From contig JAHHHD010000028.1 in the NCBI GenBank assembly GCA_019359505.1, positions 1 to 64,000 on the forward strand: 64,000 bases of DNA, in the 5' to 3' direction. Below, piece after piece: positions 7,967 through 15,259 of this stretch. Both the position numbers and the translations under genes were made by a program. Numbering within the stretch: the first letter of the stretch is position 1; the number at the start of each line of letters is the position of its first letter. The notes under the pieces are model-generated. The model did not search any database and had not been told where the DNA came from. It worked only from the letters and a program-made list of their open reading frames with translations. Origin of the DNA: Drouetiella hepatica Uher 2000/2452. Lineage in GTDB: Bacteria > Cyanobacteriota > Cyanobacteriia > Elainellales > Elainellaceae.

Positions 7967-8871
7967 TGACCTACTACCCGACGCTAGTTAATGGATTGAC
8001 ACGGTGGCGAAAAGCGATCGCCGCTTCGTTGGGTGTAGCCGATGCTGACAAGCTGATCAAGACTAATTCCAGCGGGATTCTAGATGAAACCCTGTTGCCC
8101 ATTTATCCTCTCAGCTTGATTGAGGGATTAGATCTGAGGATGGATGATAGCGGCAATCCGACCTATCTCAAGTTTGGGGCAGGTGTCGCTACTGTTTTGT
8201 CGGGCACAACCCGATACTTGGCAAGATCATCTGGCATCTTTTACAAAAATCTGGCTGCAACTTGGAGTGCAGGAAGCAACAATGGTGGTAGGTTTGTGGC
8301 GACAGCCGTTGCTGCAAACCAGACATGGCACTGCTTCATTATTCGCAATCAGACAACCAAGGCGATCGACTTTGGCTTTGATTCTTCGTTGACTGGCGCT
8401 AACGTACCGAGCGGCTGGAATGCGCGGATTATTGGCTCAATCATGACAGATGGATCGGCGGCGATCCGCGCTTTCACTCAGGTTTGGGATACGGTCTACT
8501 GGAAAGACGAAGTTCAGGATTATCGTGCCTCCCTCGGAACAACCGCGACGGCGATTACCCTAACCGTTCCTAGTGGCATGGCTCTAGAGGCGATCGTTAG
8601 ACTTGCCTCTGGTTTGCCCACTTCGCCAAATACTAATGCAATTCTCTTATCTTCTTATTCCATGACCGATGTAGCTCCAACCAGATTGGGTGGTGGAGCT
8701 GCATCGGTGGAGTCTGCTTACGTGGCGGGTGGGGTTGAGTTTGAGGCTTCAGTAGTGGAAAGAATTCTCACATCTGGACAAAGCATTAGAGCCAGGGCAT
8801 CCTTCGGTTCCTATATTCATTTTCCGAGAATTGCGACAATCGGCTTTGTTCATCCAAGGGGGCAAGTCTAA
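7966..8871 (+). CDS. fibre-like protein
   Basis: A 301-residue protein starting with the same module as its upstream neighbour (AIAASLGVADADKLIKTNSS, GILDETLLP), followed by a strand-rich body with GTTRYLARSSGIFYKNLA and a C-terminal beta region typical of phage fibres. Start ATG overlaps the previous stop region. Receptor-binding or attachment role is inferred. Confidence 0.6.
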   Translation: MTYYPTLVNGLTRWRKAIAASLGVADADKLIKTNSSGILDETLLPIYPLSLIEGLDLRMDDSGNPTYLKFGAGVATVLSGTTRYLARSSGIFYKNLAATWSAGSNNGGRFVATAVAANQTWHCFIIRNQTTKAIDFGFDSSLTGANVPSGWNARIIGSIMTDGSAAIRAFTQVWDTVYWKDEVQDYRASLGTTATAITLTVPSGMALEAIVRLASGLPTSPNTNAILLSSYSMTDVAPTRLGGGAASVESAYVAGGVEFEASVVERILTSGQSIRARASFGSYIHFPRIATIGFVHPRGQV

Positions 8872-9320
8872 TGGTCTGGGTACAAATTGTTGATAACGTA
8901 TCGATCGGTTTTGCTAGAAACTACCCACCATCAGAGCTTGATGGATCTTATGAAGCTAACTGGATGGAGGTAGCCGAAACTGATCCTAGAGTTGAGGAAG
9001 CGCTGAATTATAGAGCGCCCGAACCGCCTCAGCCTAAATGGGACTTGTTTCGACAAACGCTCGCTCTTGATCCGGGCGTGAAGCGGGTTGTCACCACGAA
9101 CAGCCTCACCATGTATCACTTCAATCAGATCACCGCTTTACTCTGGCAGGTAGGGAATAATCCGGGAGTGCTGACCGAAATTGGAACACAGTGGCATTTC
9201 ATCATGGAGATTGAACCCTTGACTGAGGCAGAACGAATAACCATTAACAATGGACTCGCTCAATGTCTCATGCCGTTTCGATTATCGGGAAAAAATGAGT
9301 TTGTGTTGGAGTTAGCCTAG
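8871..9320 (+). CDS. hypothetical tail-region protein
   Basis: A 149-residue protein, coupled to the previous gene by a one-base stop/start overlap. It begins with a beta region (VWVQIVDNVSIGFARNYPPS) and ends with a helical domain rich in acids. Such small proteins often follow fibre genes as chaperones or caps; no family recognised. It is the last gene before the foreign-looking insert. Confidence 0.55.
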   Translation: MVWVQIVDNVSIGFARNYPPSELDGSYEANWMEVAETDPRVEEALNYRAPEPPQPKWDLFRQTLALDPGVKRVVTTNSLTMYHFNQITALLWQVGNNPGVLTEIGTQWHFIMEIEPLTEAERITINNGLAQCLMPFRLSGKNEFVLELA

Positions 9321-9494
9321 CTACTTGTGATCTTTCGATTTACCCATGCTCACGCCCAGGCACCGCAATAGATTCAACGTTTCTGTATAGGGGCGATTTT
9401 CTTTGATCTGCCGCTCAACCGTCTCGATCCGCTGCTGATTACGAGGACTGGCGATCGCCTGACATGGAACACGCTGAGCGACTTTATGGCTCAA
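9321..9494 (-). CDS. possible 57-aa protein, convergent with tail operon
   Basis: An open frame with an unusually protein-like sequence, including SPRNQQRIETVERQIKENRP and YTETLNLLRCLGVSM. Its stop codon directly abuts the plus-strand stop at 9320. The only reasonable starts are TTG at 9494 or upstream alternatives, so it may be a truncated gene. The opposite strand over 9360-9563 is also open (ending DYLKAALVGTGFDPAIVDLP) without an ATG start; one of the two is probably a gene remnant. Confidence 0.3.
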   Translation of the reverse strand: MSHKVAQRVPCQAIASPRNQQRIETVERQIKENRPYTETLNLLRCLGVSMGKSKDHK

Positions 9495-9590
9495 GAATTG
9501 GACTATCTCAAAGCCGCTCTAGTCGGGACTGGATTCGATCCGGCGATCGTTGATTTGCCTTGATCTAGTTCAGCGTGAAAAGCTCCGATC

Positions 9591-9616
9591 AGTTGCTTCA
9601 GACTGCAACTACTCAA
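9591..9616. repeat. hairpin repeat, left copy
   Basis: AGTTGC, an 8-nt loop and GCAACT followed by ACTCAA. The same hairpin plus ACTCAA tail is found at 11153-11178, on the other side of the two response-regulator genes. Confidence 0.5.
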
Positions 9617-9690
9617 ACTAAAAACGGCTGAAACTCCTGATATTTCGTCACTGTACCAGTTCGCTTAGTCTAGTGAGTTAGTCCAAGCTT

Positions 9691-9759
9691 TTGGGCATTT
9701 TCAGAGGACGGCGATCGTATTTGTCATCGGAGTTAATGTACCCTGAAAACTTGATCGCC
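9691..9759 (+). promoter_or_regulatory. class II-like box and hairpin leader
   Basis: TTGGGCATTTTCAGAG (9691-9706) ends 67 nt before the ATG at 9774. Between them GGCGATC (9710-9716) can pair with GATCGCC (9753-9759). Weaker than the coat, 20206, tape-measure and 39495 leaders, but the same architecture. Confidence 0.35.
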
Positions 9760-9773
9760 TTTCCTGAATTTTT

Positions 9774-9941
9774 ATGGATGCACCGCAAAACACATTTGAA
9801 GCGATCGGCATTGGCAGCACGGCTCAGCTCACACAGAGGCAACGGGCAGCGGCGGGGATGTTTGTGTTTATAGGTGCTGCTCCTGTCCCTTTACCTAGCC
9901 ATAGAGGAAGTGATAAATTAAGGATGAGACATACAGGATGA
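9774..9941 (+). CDS. possible 55-aa protein
   Basis: Begins MDAPQNTFEAIGIGSTAQLT and contains QRQRAAAGMFVFIGAAPVPL, a possible short membrane segment. No family recognised. The class II-like leader at the expected distance is the main argument that it is real. Lies in the accessory region upstream of the response regulators. Confidence 0.4.
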   Translation: MDAPQNTFEAIGIGSTAQLTQRQRAAAGMFVFIGAAPVPLPSHRGSDKLRMRHTG

Positions 9942-10062
9942 TCAAAAAAAGGATAGAGCCGCTCGCCCCCATCCTTCAAGGCTTCTTGGCTAAATAGAGA
10001 GCCTTCCCGGCTGCACGTCGTACAGAGATTTCCTAATTGAAGCTTTGTTTCTGGAGGTTCAT

Positions 10063-10446
10063 ATGTCTAGAATTCTGATTGTTGATGATTTTTTAGATAG
10101 CCTCTTATTTGTAAAAGCACTTTTAGAAAGCGAAGAATATACCGTAGATATTGCCACTAGCGGTTTTGCAGCGCTCGACCTACTTGAGGAGTTACGTCCT
10201 GATGTTGCCCTATTAGACATTTTTCTGTCCGACATGATTGGCTATACCGTCGTTGAACGCATTCGCCAAAATCCGGAGCTGTCTGAAACCCGTGTCGTGC
10301 TAGCAACTGCCTCATCTGTTCTAGATAAGTCCGAGGCAATGGCATCGGGCGCTGATGCTTTTTTGCGGAAACCATTTGACTCAGACCAGCTCTTAGCGAT
10401 CATCAAAAAGCTGTGTAACCAAAAGGCTAAGGGGGTAGAGACATAG
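10063..10446 (+). CDS. single-domain response regulator (CheY-like)
   Basis: A 127-residue receiver domain: acidic pair in ILIVDDFLDS, phospho-acceptor Asp in DVALLDIFLSD, conserved Thr/Ala region in VVLATASS, and Lys in FLRKPFD. No output domain, so it would act by protein contact downstream of a histidine kinase, none of which is in the window. The Met at 10063 is chosen because GGAGG (10051-10055) precedes it. No copy of the phage box lies upstream, unlike the flanking phage genes, which fits a cargo gene. Confidence 0.88.
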   Translation: MSRILIVDDFLDSLLFVKALLESEEYTVDIATSGFAALDLLEELRPDVALLDIFLSDMIGYTVVERIRQNPELSETRVVLATASSVLDKSEAMASGADAFLRKPFDSDQLLAIIKKLCNQKAKGVET

Positions 10447-10561
10447 GGAAAAATCTCTTCACTCTAGCTCTGCAGCCTGCACCAATGTGATGACGTGAGA
10501 AGATACCTCAAAGTCATAGTATGTGAATAATTACCCATAAGCCATCAGTAGGTCTTTTGCT

Positions 10562-10933
10562 ATGGAAAATTCACATCCTTGCTACATCTTGGTTGTAGAT
10601 GATTTAGCAGACAATTTGGTATTGATAAAAACTCTTCTAGAGGCAGAAGGGCACAGAGTAGATGTTGCAGATAGTGGCGCTCTGGCTCTGGCAAAAATTG
10701 AAGCTTCGCCCCCAGATCTAATTTTGCTTGACCTGATGATGCCAGACATAGACGGCTTTGAAGTAACTCGGCGGCTTCGGCAAAATGACCAGTTCTCCTC
10801 TGTTCCAATCTTGATAGTTACGGCTGATCGGATTGTAGAAGAGGAACAAGGGTTGGAGATTGGAGCCAATGGCTTTATCCGTAAACCTGTTGATTTTGAT
10901 GAGCTACTAAAGAAGGTTGAAGCGTTTTGTTAG
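10562..10933 (+). CDS. single-domain response regulator (CheY-like), second copy
   Basis: A 123-residue receiver domain with YILVVDDLADN, phospho-acceptor in LILLDLMMPDIDGFE, VTADR and FIRKPVD. It is clearly related to but diverged from the regulator 115 nt upstream, closer to the classical consensus, and also lacks an output domain. A strong terminator follows 60 nt after the stop. The two probably form one signalling cargo unit. Confidence 0.9.
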   Translation: MENSHPCYILVVDDLADNLVLIKTLLEAEGHRVDVADSGALALAKIEASPPDLILLDLMMPDIDGFEVTRRLRQNDQFSSVPILIVTADRIVEEEQGLEIGANGFIRKPVDFDELLKKVEAFC

Positions 10934-10992
10934 GCAAGACTTCTCCTCAAGTATTACTACAGGTCAGAGTGCGATCGCCCCTCTCCTAAGAG

Positions 10993-11025
10993 AAACCCCT
11001 TAGAACTTGATGTTCTAAGGGGTTT
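10993..11025 (+). terminator. intrinsic terminator after response regulators
   Basis: Perfect 14-bp stem AAACCCCTTAGAAC / GTTCTAAGGGGTTT with a 5-nt loop. It can work in both directions. Confidence 0.8.
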
Positions 11026-11381
11026 AGTGTGTTGTGCTCAGACTGTCATGGGGTCGAGCTGAGATACGTTTAAAATAGTGCCACGGATCTTGAAAATGCT
11101 CACTATGCTTGCATTCTAGCCGTCAACTTCCCTAGTAGTTAATATCTTGAGTAGTTGCTTTAAAAGGCAACTACTCAAGCCTGAACCCTATATTTTCGGT
11201 TGGGGTGTGTGCCAGTTGGCTAACGAGAGATGTAGTGTTTCAGGTTTTGTAGTGAGCATACTACAGTCCAATCCTAGTCCAGTGATGTAGTACGCCTTGC
11301 ACTGTGACAGTTTGCAGTTGACAGCGACGCTTGATTTGCGCTAGTCGATCGCGCCCTTAAAATCCGCAGAGGGTTGGGGAT
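11026..11381. other. non-coding stretch with hairpin
   Basis: No convincing gene. It contains the right copy of the hairpin repeat and a region rich in GTAG/CTAC half-sites around 11230-11310. Just before the box at 11382 there is AATCCGCAGAGGGTTGGGGA, a string also present with one base missing at 47530-47548. Confidence 0.5.
11147..11178. repeat. hairpin repeat, right copy
   Basis: TTGAGTAGTTGC, 8-nt loop, GCAACTACTCAA: a perfect 12-bp stem. The inner part and the 3' ACTCAA tail match the element at 9591-9616. Confidence 0.6.
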
Positions 11382-11397
11382 TTGGGAACTCTGAAAA
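11382..11397 (+). promoter_or_regulatory. class I box upstream of hub gene
   Basis: TTGGGAACTCTGAAAA ends 18 nt before the ATG at 11416. Confidence 0.6.
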
Positions 11398-11415
11398 AAA
11401 GAGCTTTGAACTTCC

Positions 11416-14232
11416 ATGTGGACGATCGCTAATCCTCAGCTGACCACTTTGACCCGCCCTGGCACCGGAGCAATTTGCAGCGTGGCCCTCAATCAATCGC
11501 TGGTACTCACCGAAGTTGATTTTGATGCAGACTGGCGATCGGCTGGCGTGGTTGCCAATCATGATCCGGTTAGTGTGCTGCTGGCAGTGGATGGAGATGT
11601 GATCGAGATTGCAGCTGAGTCTGAGCTGGTGGGTGCAACTGCTGTGATTGTCGAGGGCAGGGTTTTCACGATCGCCGCTGATTTGGACAATCCCCAAGAA
11701 GGCGAGTTCACGCCCATTTTTGCCGACTCTGCTGATACCGGAAAGCTCGGCATTCAGCCTTTAAAACAAATTAGGTTGCATACGACCCAACCGATCGCGG
11801 GTAAACCTGCGGCGATCGTGGCTCAAAAGAAGCGCCCATCCATCCCAACCAACCTGGCAGCGCCTAATATTCTGGACGCGCTCAAAGGGTTACCGATCAC
11901 GGGCAAGTTTAATTGGAGCCTCAGCATCGAACAGCATCCTAGCGGCAGCTTGCAGCTTGCCGTCGATCGCCCTCACGTCAACCAAGTGCGCGATCGGCTC
12001 AAGAAGGGCACCGAGCTAGAGGTTTTAGGGATTGGTTTCAGCGTTTCCAATATTCAAGAAAAGCTAGAAGTCGAAGGCTATTACACGGTTTCCGTTTCGC
12101 TCACAGGCAAGTGGGCGAAGCCCCAGTACAATGATCCGGCGTTTCTCCATACCCCTCGTCGCCGCAACTCACAGCAGCTCAACAATGAGCCACAAATTGA
12201 TTCAGAGTGTGGAGTTGCGCCAAACTCTATTCCACCCTTGAGGCAGCGCCCTCGCTGGGTTTCAATCCCAGAATTAGCCTCTAGAGTCGGCGTGATGTTT
12301 CAGCCGACCCGTGGAGCAACCAATGTTGGAACGACTACCAGCCTTCGCAATCTGTCAGGCGCTTGGGTTGTTGAAGTTCCACCGGACACCCCTCGCGATG
12401 CGGCACGGGCCTGGAGCGCTGATGTTGTTCAAATTGCTAGGCTGCACGGCTCGATCTTGGATTGGAGTCATGCGGGTAAAGTAACCACTCAGGCGATCGA
12501 AGCAGGACGGCTTTGGAATTATCAGGTCGAATCGCTCAACACCACCTATCAGGGCGATACGCTTCACTCGCCTAACCATAAAGGCTATGCCGCTGAATTC
12601 AAAAATGCTCAGCTAACGGGCACATTTGTTGCTGAGAACCTGATCATCAATTCCGATAGGCGGAAGGGTTTGCCTCAAGCCAAATGGAAGCCGCGCACTC
12701 CCAAAAAGGTAACACTGCGATCGGGCGATCTGACCTATGCCTCACCTCCTAGCACGGTCAAGTTCATCCGCACGATGAGCCAGAATTTTGACGCATCGGG
12801 TGACACAAAAACGCTGCATATCACTACGACGATCGACGGTCAGCCGTTTGAGGAGATTGAGTACATCTATGGCTTCAGATTCCAGGCTGAAGATGTGTTT
12901 ACATTCGATCTGATCGTTAATGCTGGGGTCTACTACACCGAACCAAAAGATTTTTGGGGCGTGGTTTCCTACAAAAAGAAGGTTTACCGCTACGACAAGA
13001 GATATGGGTTTCCGCTGGGCCATGTCACGAAAGGATGGAAATATCTACGGTTCAAGCAGGAAAGCGATGAGCTGGAGACGCTAAAGCTGTTTGACCCCAA
13101 CGACCCGATCGACCAGCTCAGCCGCGATCTGTATGTGTTTGAGAAAGTCCCCATTGTGGAGCGTAGCCTAATCAATAACGTTGCCTTCCGGGACTATTAT
13201 GCTGACGCTGAAGAACAGTCGGCATGGGTGCCCTACAAGCATTGCAACCCGGACGGCACAAGTGAAACTCGCTACGTGATTGATCCAACCTGGGCACCGA
13301 CCTGTTTTGCGATCGGCGATCTGACCTACAGCTCATGCTTCAATGTGAAGCCCAACCCAGACCTGATACCGGGTGAGATTTATGAGTATGCTATCAACGA
13401 CATCCCACCCAAACCGTTTGTGATTGCTGGAGATGAATCGATTACCAAGAAATCAATCCGGCTGCGACCTGCCCGACCTGCCGGAATCAACATCCCGCCA
13501 CTGACTGCGGATCAGTCGGCTATTCTGTTCGATCGCTTCACTGAGCGCAATCTGCAGGATTCAGCCACCAACAACTACAACAACAAAGCTGTGATTGAAA
13601 GCTTTGCTGAAAACGAAGGACGACCTAGCCCAGTGAGCCGCAAACCGTCACTGCTGGAGAAAGTTGATCCATCTCAGGATCAGGCGAACAAAACCAGTAC
13701 ACTCAATTCGACCACGCATCAAAGCATCCGCTTCACCGTTTGCACTCCCGGCTATACCTGGAGCGATCCGGTAAATGGCAGCGTGAGCAACGGGCAAGCT
13801 CACACTCTAGACTTTGCCTTTACAGCGGTGAAAACTGACTTGAGGCTGCAAGATATGCAGCAGTCGGTTCAGCATTCGTTTGACGTGCCTTTCAATGGAG
13901 CGCTGCGACCGCTCGATCGCATTTCCCTAACCGCTCAGGGTGAAAATCATTCGGTGATCGTCACCAGCGTTTCCAATAACCTGACGATCGAAGGACGCTA
14001 CGGCAAAATCCCAATCATCACCTGGGAGCCAACGCAGGTTCAGGCAGGAATCGATCGGGAAATCCCGGTAGTGCTTTATAAAACGCTGCTACCTGCCCCT
14101 CCCCAAGGTCGTCCTCAGCCTCAGCCTCCAGCAGAGCAAGACCCCAAAGCTCCTAACAACCCTTATCCGTGGGACATCACGCACCAACAGCTTTTAGGCA
14201 AAATCTCCCCTCGTTCAAGAGGTAATTTCTGA
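11416..14232 (+). CDS. large tail hub/baseplate-like protein
   Basis: A 938-residue strand-rich protein, first gene after the class I box. The N-terminal third contains beta-domain patterns such as GTELEVLGIGFSVSNIQEKL, seen in tail hub-type proteins. The C-terminal third has a HSFDVPFNGALRPLDRISLT element and a long Pro/Gln tail. Possibly the gp27-like hub joining tube and spike, but the match is by general pattern and size only. Confidence 0.5.
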   Translation: MWTIANPQLTTLTRPGTGAICSVALNQSLVLTEVDFDADWRSAGVVANHDPVSVLLAVDGDVIEIAAESELVGATAVIVEGRVFTIAADLDNPQEGEFTPIFADSADTGKLGIQPLKQIRLHTTQPIAGKPAAIVAQKKRPSIPTNLAAPNILDALKGLPITGKFNWSLSIEQHPSGSLQLAVDRPHVNQVRDRLKKGTELEVLGIGFSVSNIQEKLEVEGYYTVSVSLTGKWAKPQYNDPAFLHTPRRRNSQQLNNEPQIDSECGVAPNSIPPLRQRPRWVSIPELASRVGVMFQPTRGATNVGTTTSLRNLSGAWVVEVPPDTPRDAARAWSADVVQIARLHGSILDWSHAGKVTTQAIEAGRLWNYQVESLNTTYQGDTLHSPNHKGYAAEFKNAQLTGTFVAENLIINSDRRKGLPQAKWKPRTPKKVTLRSGDLTYASPPSTVKFIRTMSQNFDASGDTKTLHITTTIDGQPFEEIEYIYGFRFQAEDVFTFDLIVNAGVYYTEPKDFWGVVSYKKKVYRYDKRYGFPLGHVTKGWKYLRFKQESDELETLKLFDPNDPIDQLSRDLYVFEKVPIVERSLINNVAFRDYYADAEEQSAWVPYKHCNPDGTSETRYVIDPTWAPTCFAIGDLTYSSCFNVKPNPDLIPGEIYEYAINDIPPKPFVIAGDESITKKSIRLRPARPAGINIPPLTADQSAILFDRFTERNLQDSATNNYNNKAVIESFAENEGRPSPVSRKPSLLEKVDPSQDQANKTSTLNSTTHQSIRFTVCTPGYTWSDPVNGSVSNGQAHTLDFAFTAVKTDLRLQDMQQSVQHSFDVPFNGALRPLDRISLTAQGENHSVIVTSVSNNLTIEGRYGKIPIITWEPTQVQAGIDREIPVVLYKTLLPAPPQGRPQPQPPAEQDPKAPNNPYPWDITHQQLLGKISPRSRGNF

Positions 14233-14420
14233 TGGACTTCACCCGCCGCACCTTAGATGAACTGGTAGCCTTGCAAGAGGCAATCTATCAAGCCCAACAG
14301 ACCTTGATTGAGGTACAGAACGCTGGCGCTCAGATCAGCATCACACCACCGAAGCAGAACACGATTATTCTGAGGGTAGGCGGATCAACAACGAACGGGC
14401 GATCGGTGAGGTTCCAATGA
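14232..14420 (+). CDS. small hypothetical tail protein
   Basis: A 62-residue protein starting on the last base of the previous stop. An N-terminal amphipathic helix (LDELVALQEAIYQAQQTLIE) is followed by a short beta segment. Coupled by 4-nt overlap to the next gene. Function unknown. Confidence 0.6.
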   Translation: MDFTRRTLDELVALQEAIYQAQQTLIEVQNAGAQISITPPKQNTIILRVGGSTTNGRSVRFQ

Positions 14421-15076
14421 TGACTGATTTAACTGACAAGCAAAAAGCTGTGAACTGGGAAACTCTAAAGCACATCGAAATGGTGATGCAGCTTTTAGCG
14501 ACGATGCAGAATGAGATTGCTCGTCGGATGTTCAGTCACGATCGCTCAAAGCTTACCTCTCCAGAATTGGAGATGTTTGAGCAGTTTACAGATAAATTGG
14601 CTGGGCTAACTTACGGCAGCGAAGAATATGAAGCCTGTCGTCAAGAGATGCTGAAAACGGCTCTAGGTCATCACTATGAAAACAATAGGCACCATCCAGA
14701 GTTTTTTGTAGACGGCGTTGAAGGTATGAACCTAATCGATTTGATCGAAATGGTTTGTGATTGGAAAGCTGCTACACTTCGACACAATGATGGCAATATT
14801 TTCAAAAGCATTGAATACAATGCCAATCGGTTCGGACTCTCTCCACAGTTAGTCAAGATCATTTCCAATACCGTGCCTCTTCTACATAGTGTTTACGGCA
14901 GAAAAACGCAAAAACATCTAAATGACTACTGGCACTGTCTAGCTTGCGGGGCAGGAGACATGGAAGGAAACTTCTGTTGTATGTGTGGAGCAGGAAAGCA
15001 TGATTTTGATGCCGTGCTAGAACCCTTGCCTTCGATCGATGAAATGGCTGGGATATTGAAGGAGAACAAAGGGTAA
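14417..15076 (+). CDS. DUF5662 family protein with C-terminal zinc ribbon
   Basis: A 219-residue protein. Residues 15-155 match the phage-associated DUF5662 family: HDRSKL, TYGSEEYE, HHYENNRHHPEFF, LIEMVCDWKAATLRHNDG and KSIEYN. The family has conserved His/Asp residues that could bind metal. After it, CLACGAG...CCMCGAG forms a two-knuckle zinc ribbon. The family's reaction is not known to me. Last gene of the transcription unit, followed by a hairpin and a terminator. Confidence 0.75.
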   Translation: MMTDLTDKQKAVNWETLKHIEMVMQLLATMQNEIARRMFSHDRSKLTSPELEMFEQFTDKLAGLTYGSEEYEACRQEMLKTALGHHYENNRHHPEFFVDGVEGMNLIDLIEMVCDWKAATLRHNDGNIFKSIEYNANRFGLSPQLVKIISNTVPLLHSVYGRKTQKHLNDYWHCLACGAGDMEGNFCCMCGAGKHDFDAVLEPLPSIDEMAGILKENKG

Positions 15077-15093
15077 TAAGCAGGTTATTACCC
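15071..15093 (+). terminator. hairpin at end of DUF5662 gene
   Basis: GGGTAATAA / TTATTACCC, 9-bp stem overlapping the stop codon; no T-run. Possibly mRNA-protecting or part of a two-step terminator with the stem at 15157. Confidence 0.45.
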
Positions 15094-15156
15094 TTCGCCC
15101 CTCTGGGTATACTACGTTTAGTCGTTCTTCCTCCTTTGGGGTGACTAGGTTAAGTT

Positions 15157-15199
15157 GCAAAAAGCCTGCCGAGATTGATACCGATGGCAGGCTTTTTGC
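15157..15199 (+). terminator. intrinsic terminator
   Basis: GCAAAAAGCCTGCC / GGCAGGCTTTTTGC, a perfect 14-bp stem with 15-nt loop. Separates the hub operon from the fibre gene, which has its own class I box. Confidence 0.8.
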
Positions 15200-15223
15200 T
15201 GAGCTTCAAACGCCGATCGCCCA

Positions 15224-15239
15224 TTGGGAACTGTAGGGA
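15224..15239 (+). promoter_or_regulatory. class I box upstream of fibre gene
   Basis: TTGGGAACTGTAGGGA, one of the best matches, ends 20 nt before the ATG at 15260. Confidence 0.65.
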
Positions 15240-15259
15240 CGTAGCTCAACAGCGCCCCA

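Noticed and set aside
9691-9873. 60-codon ORF starting TTG
   Set aside because: Its start lies inside the class II-like box and its sequence looks random; the ATG ORF at 9774 in another frame fits better.
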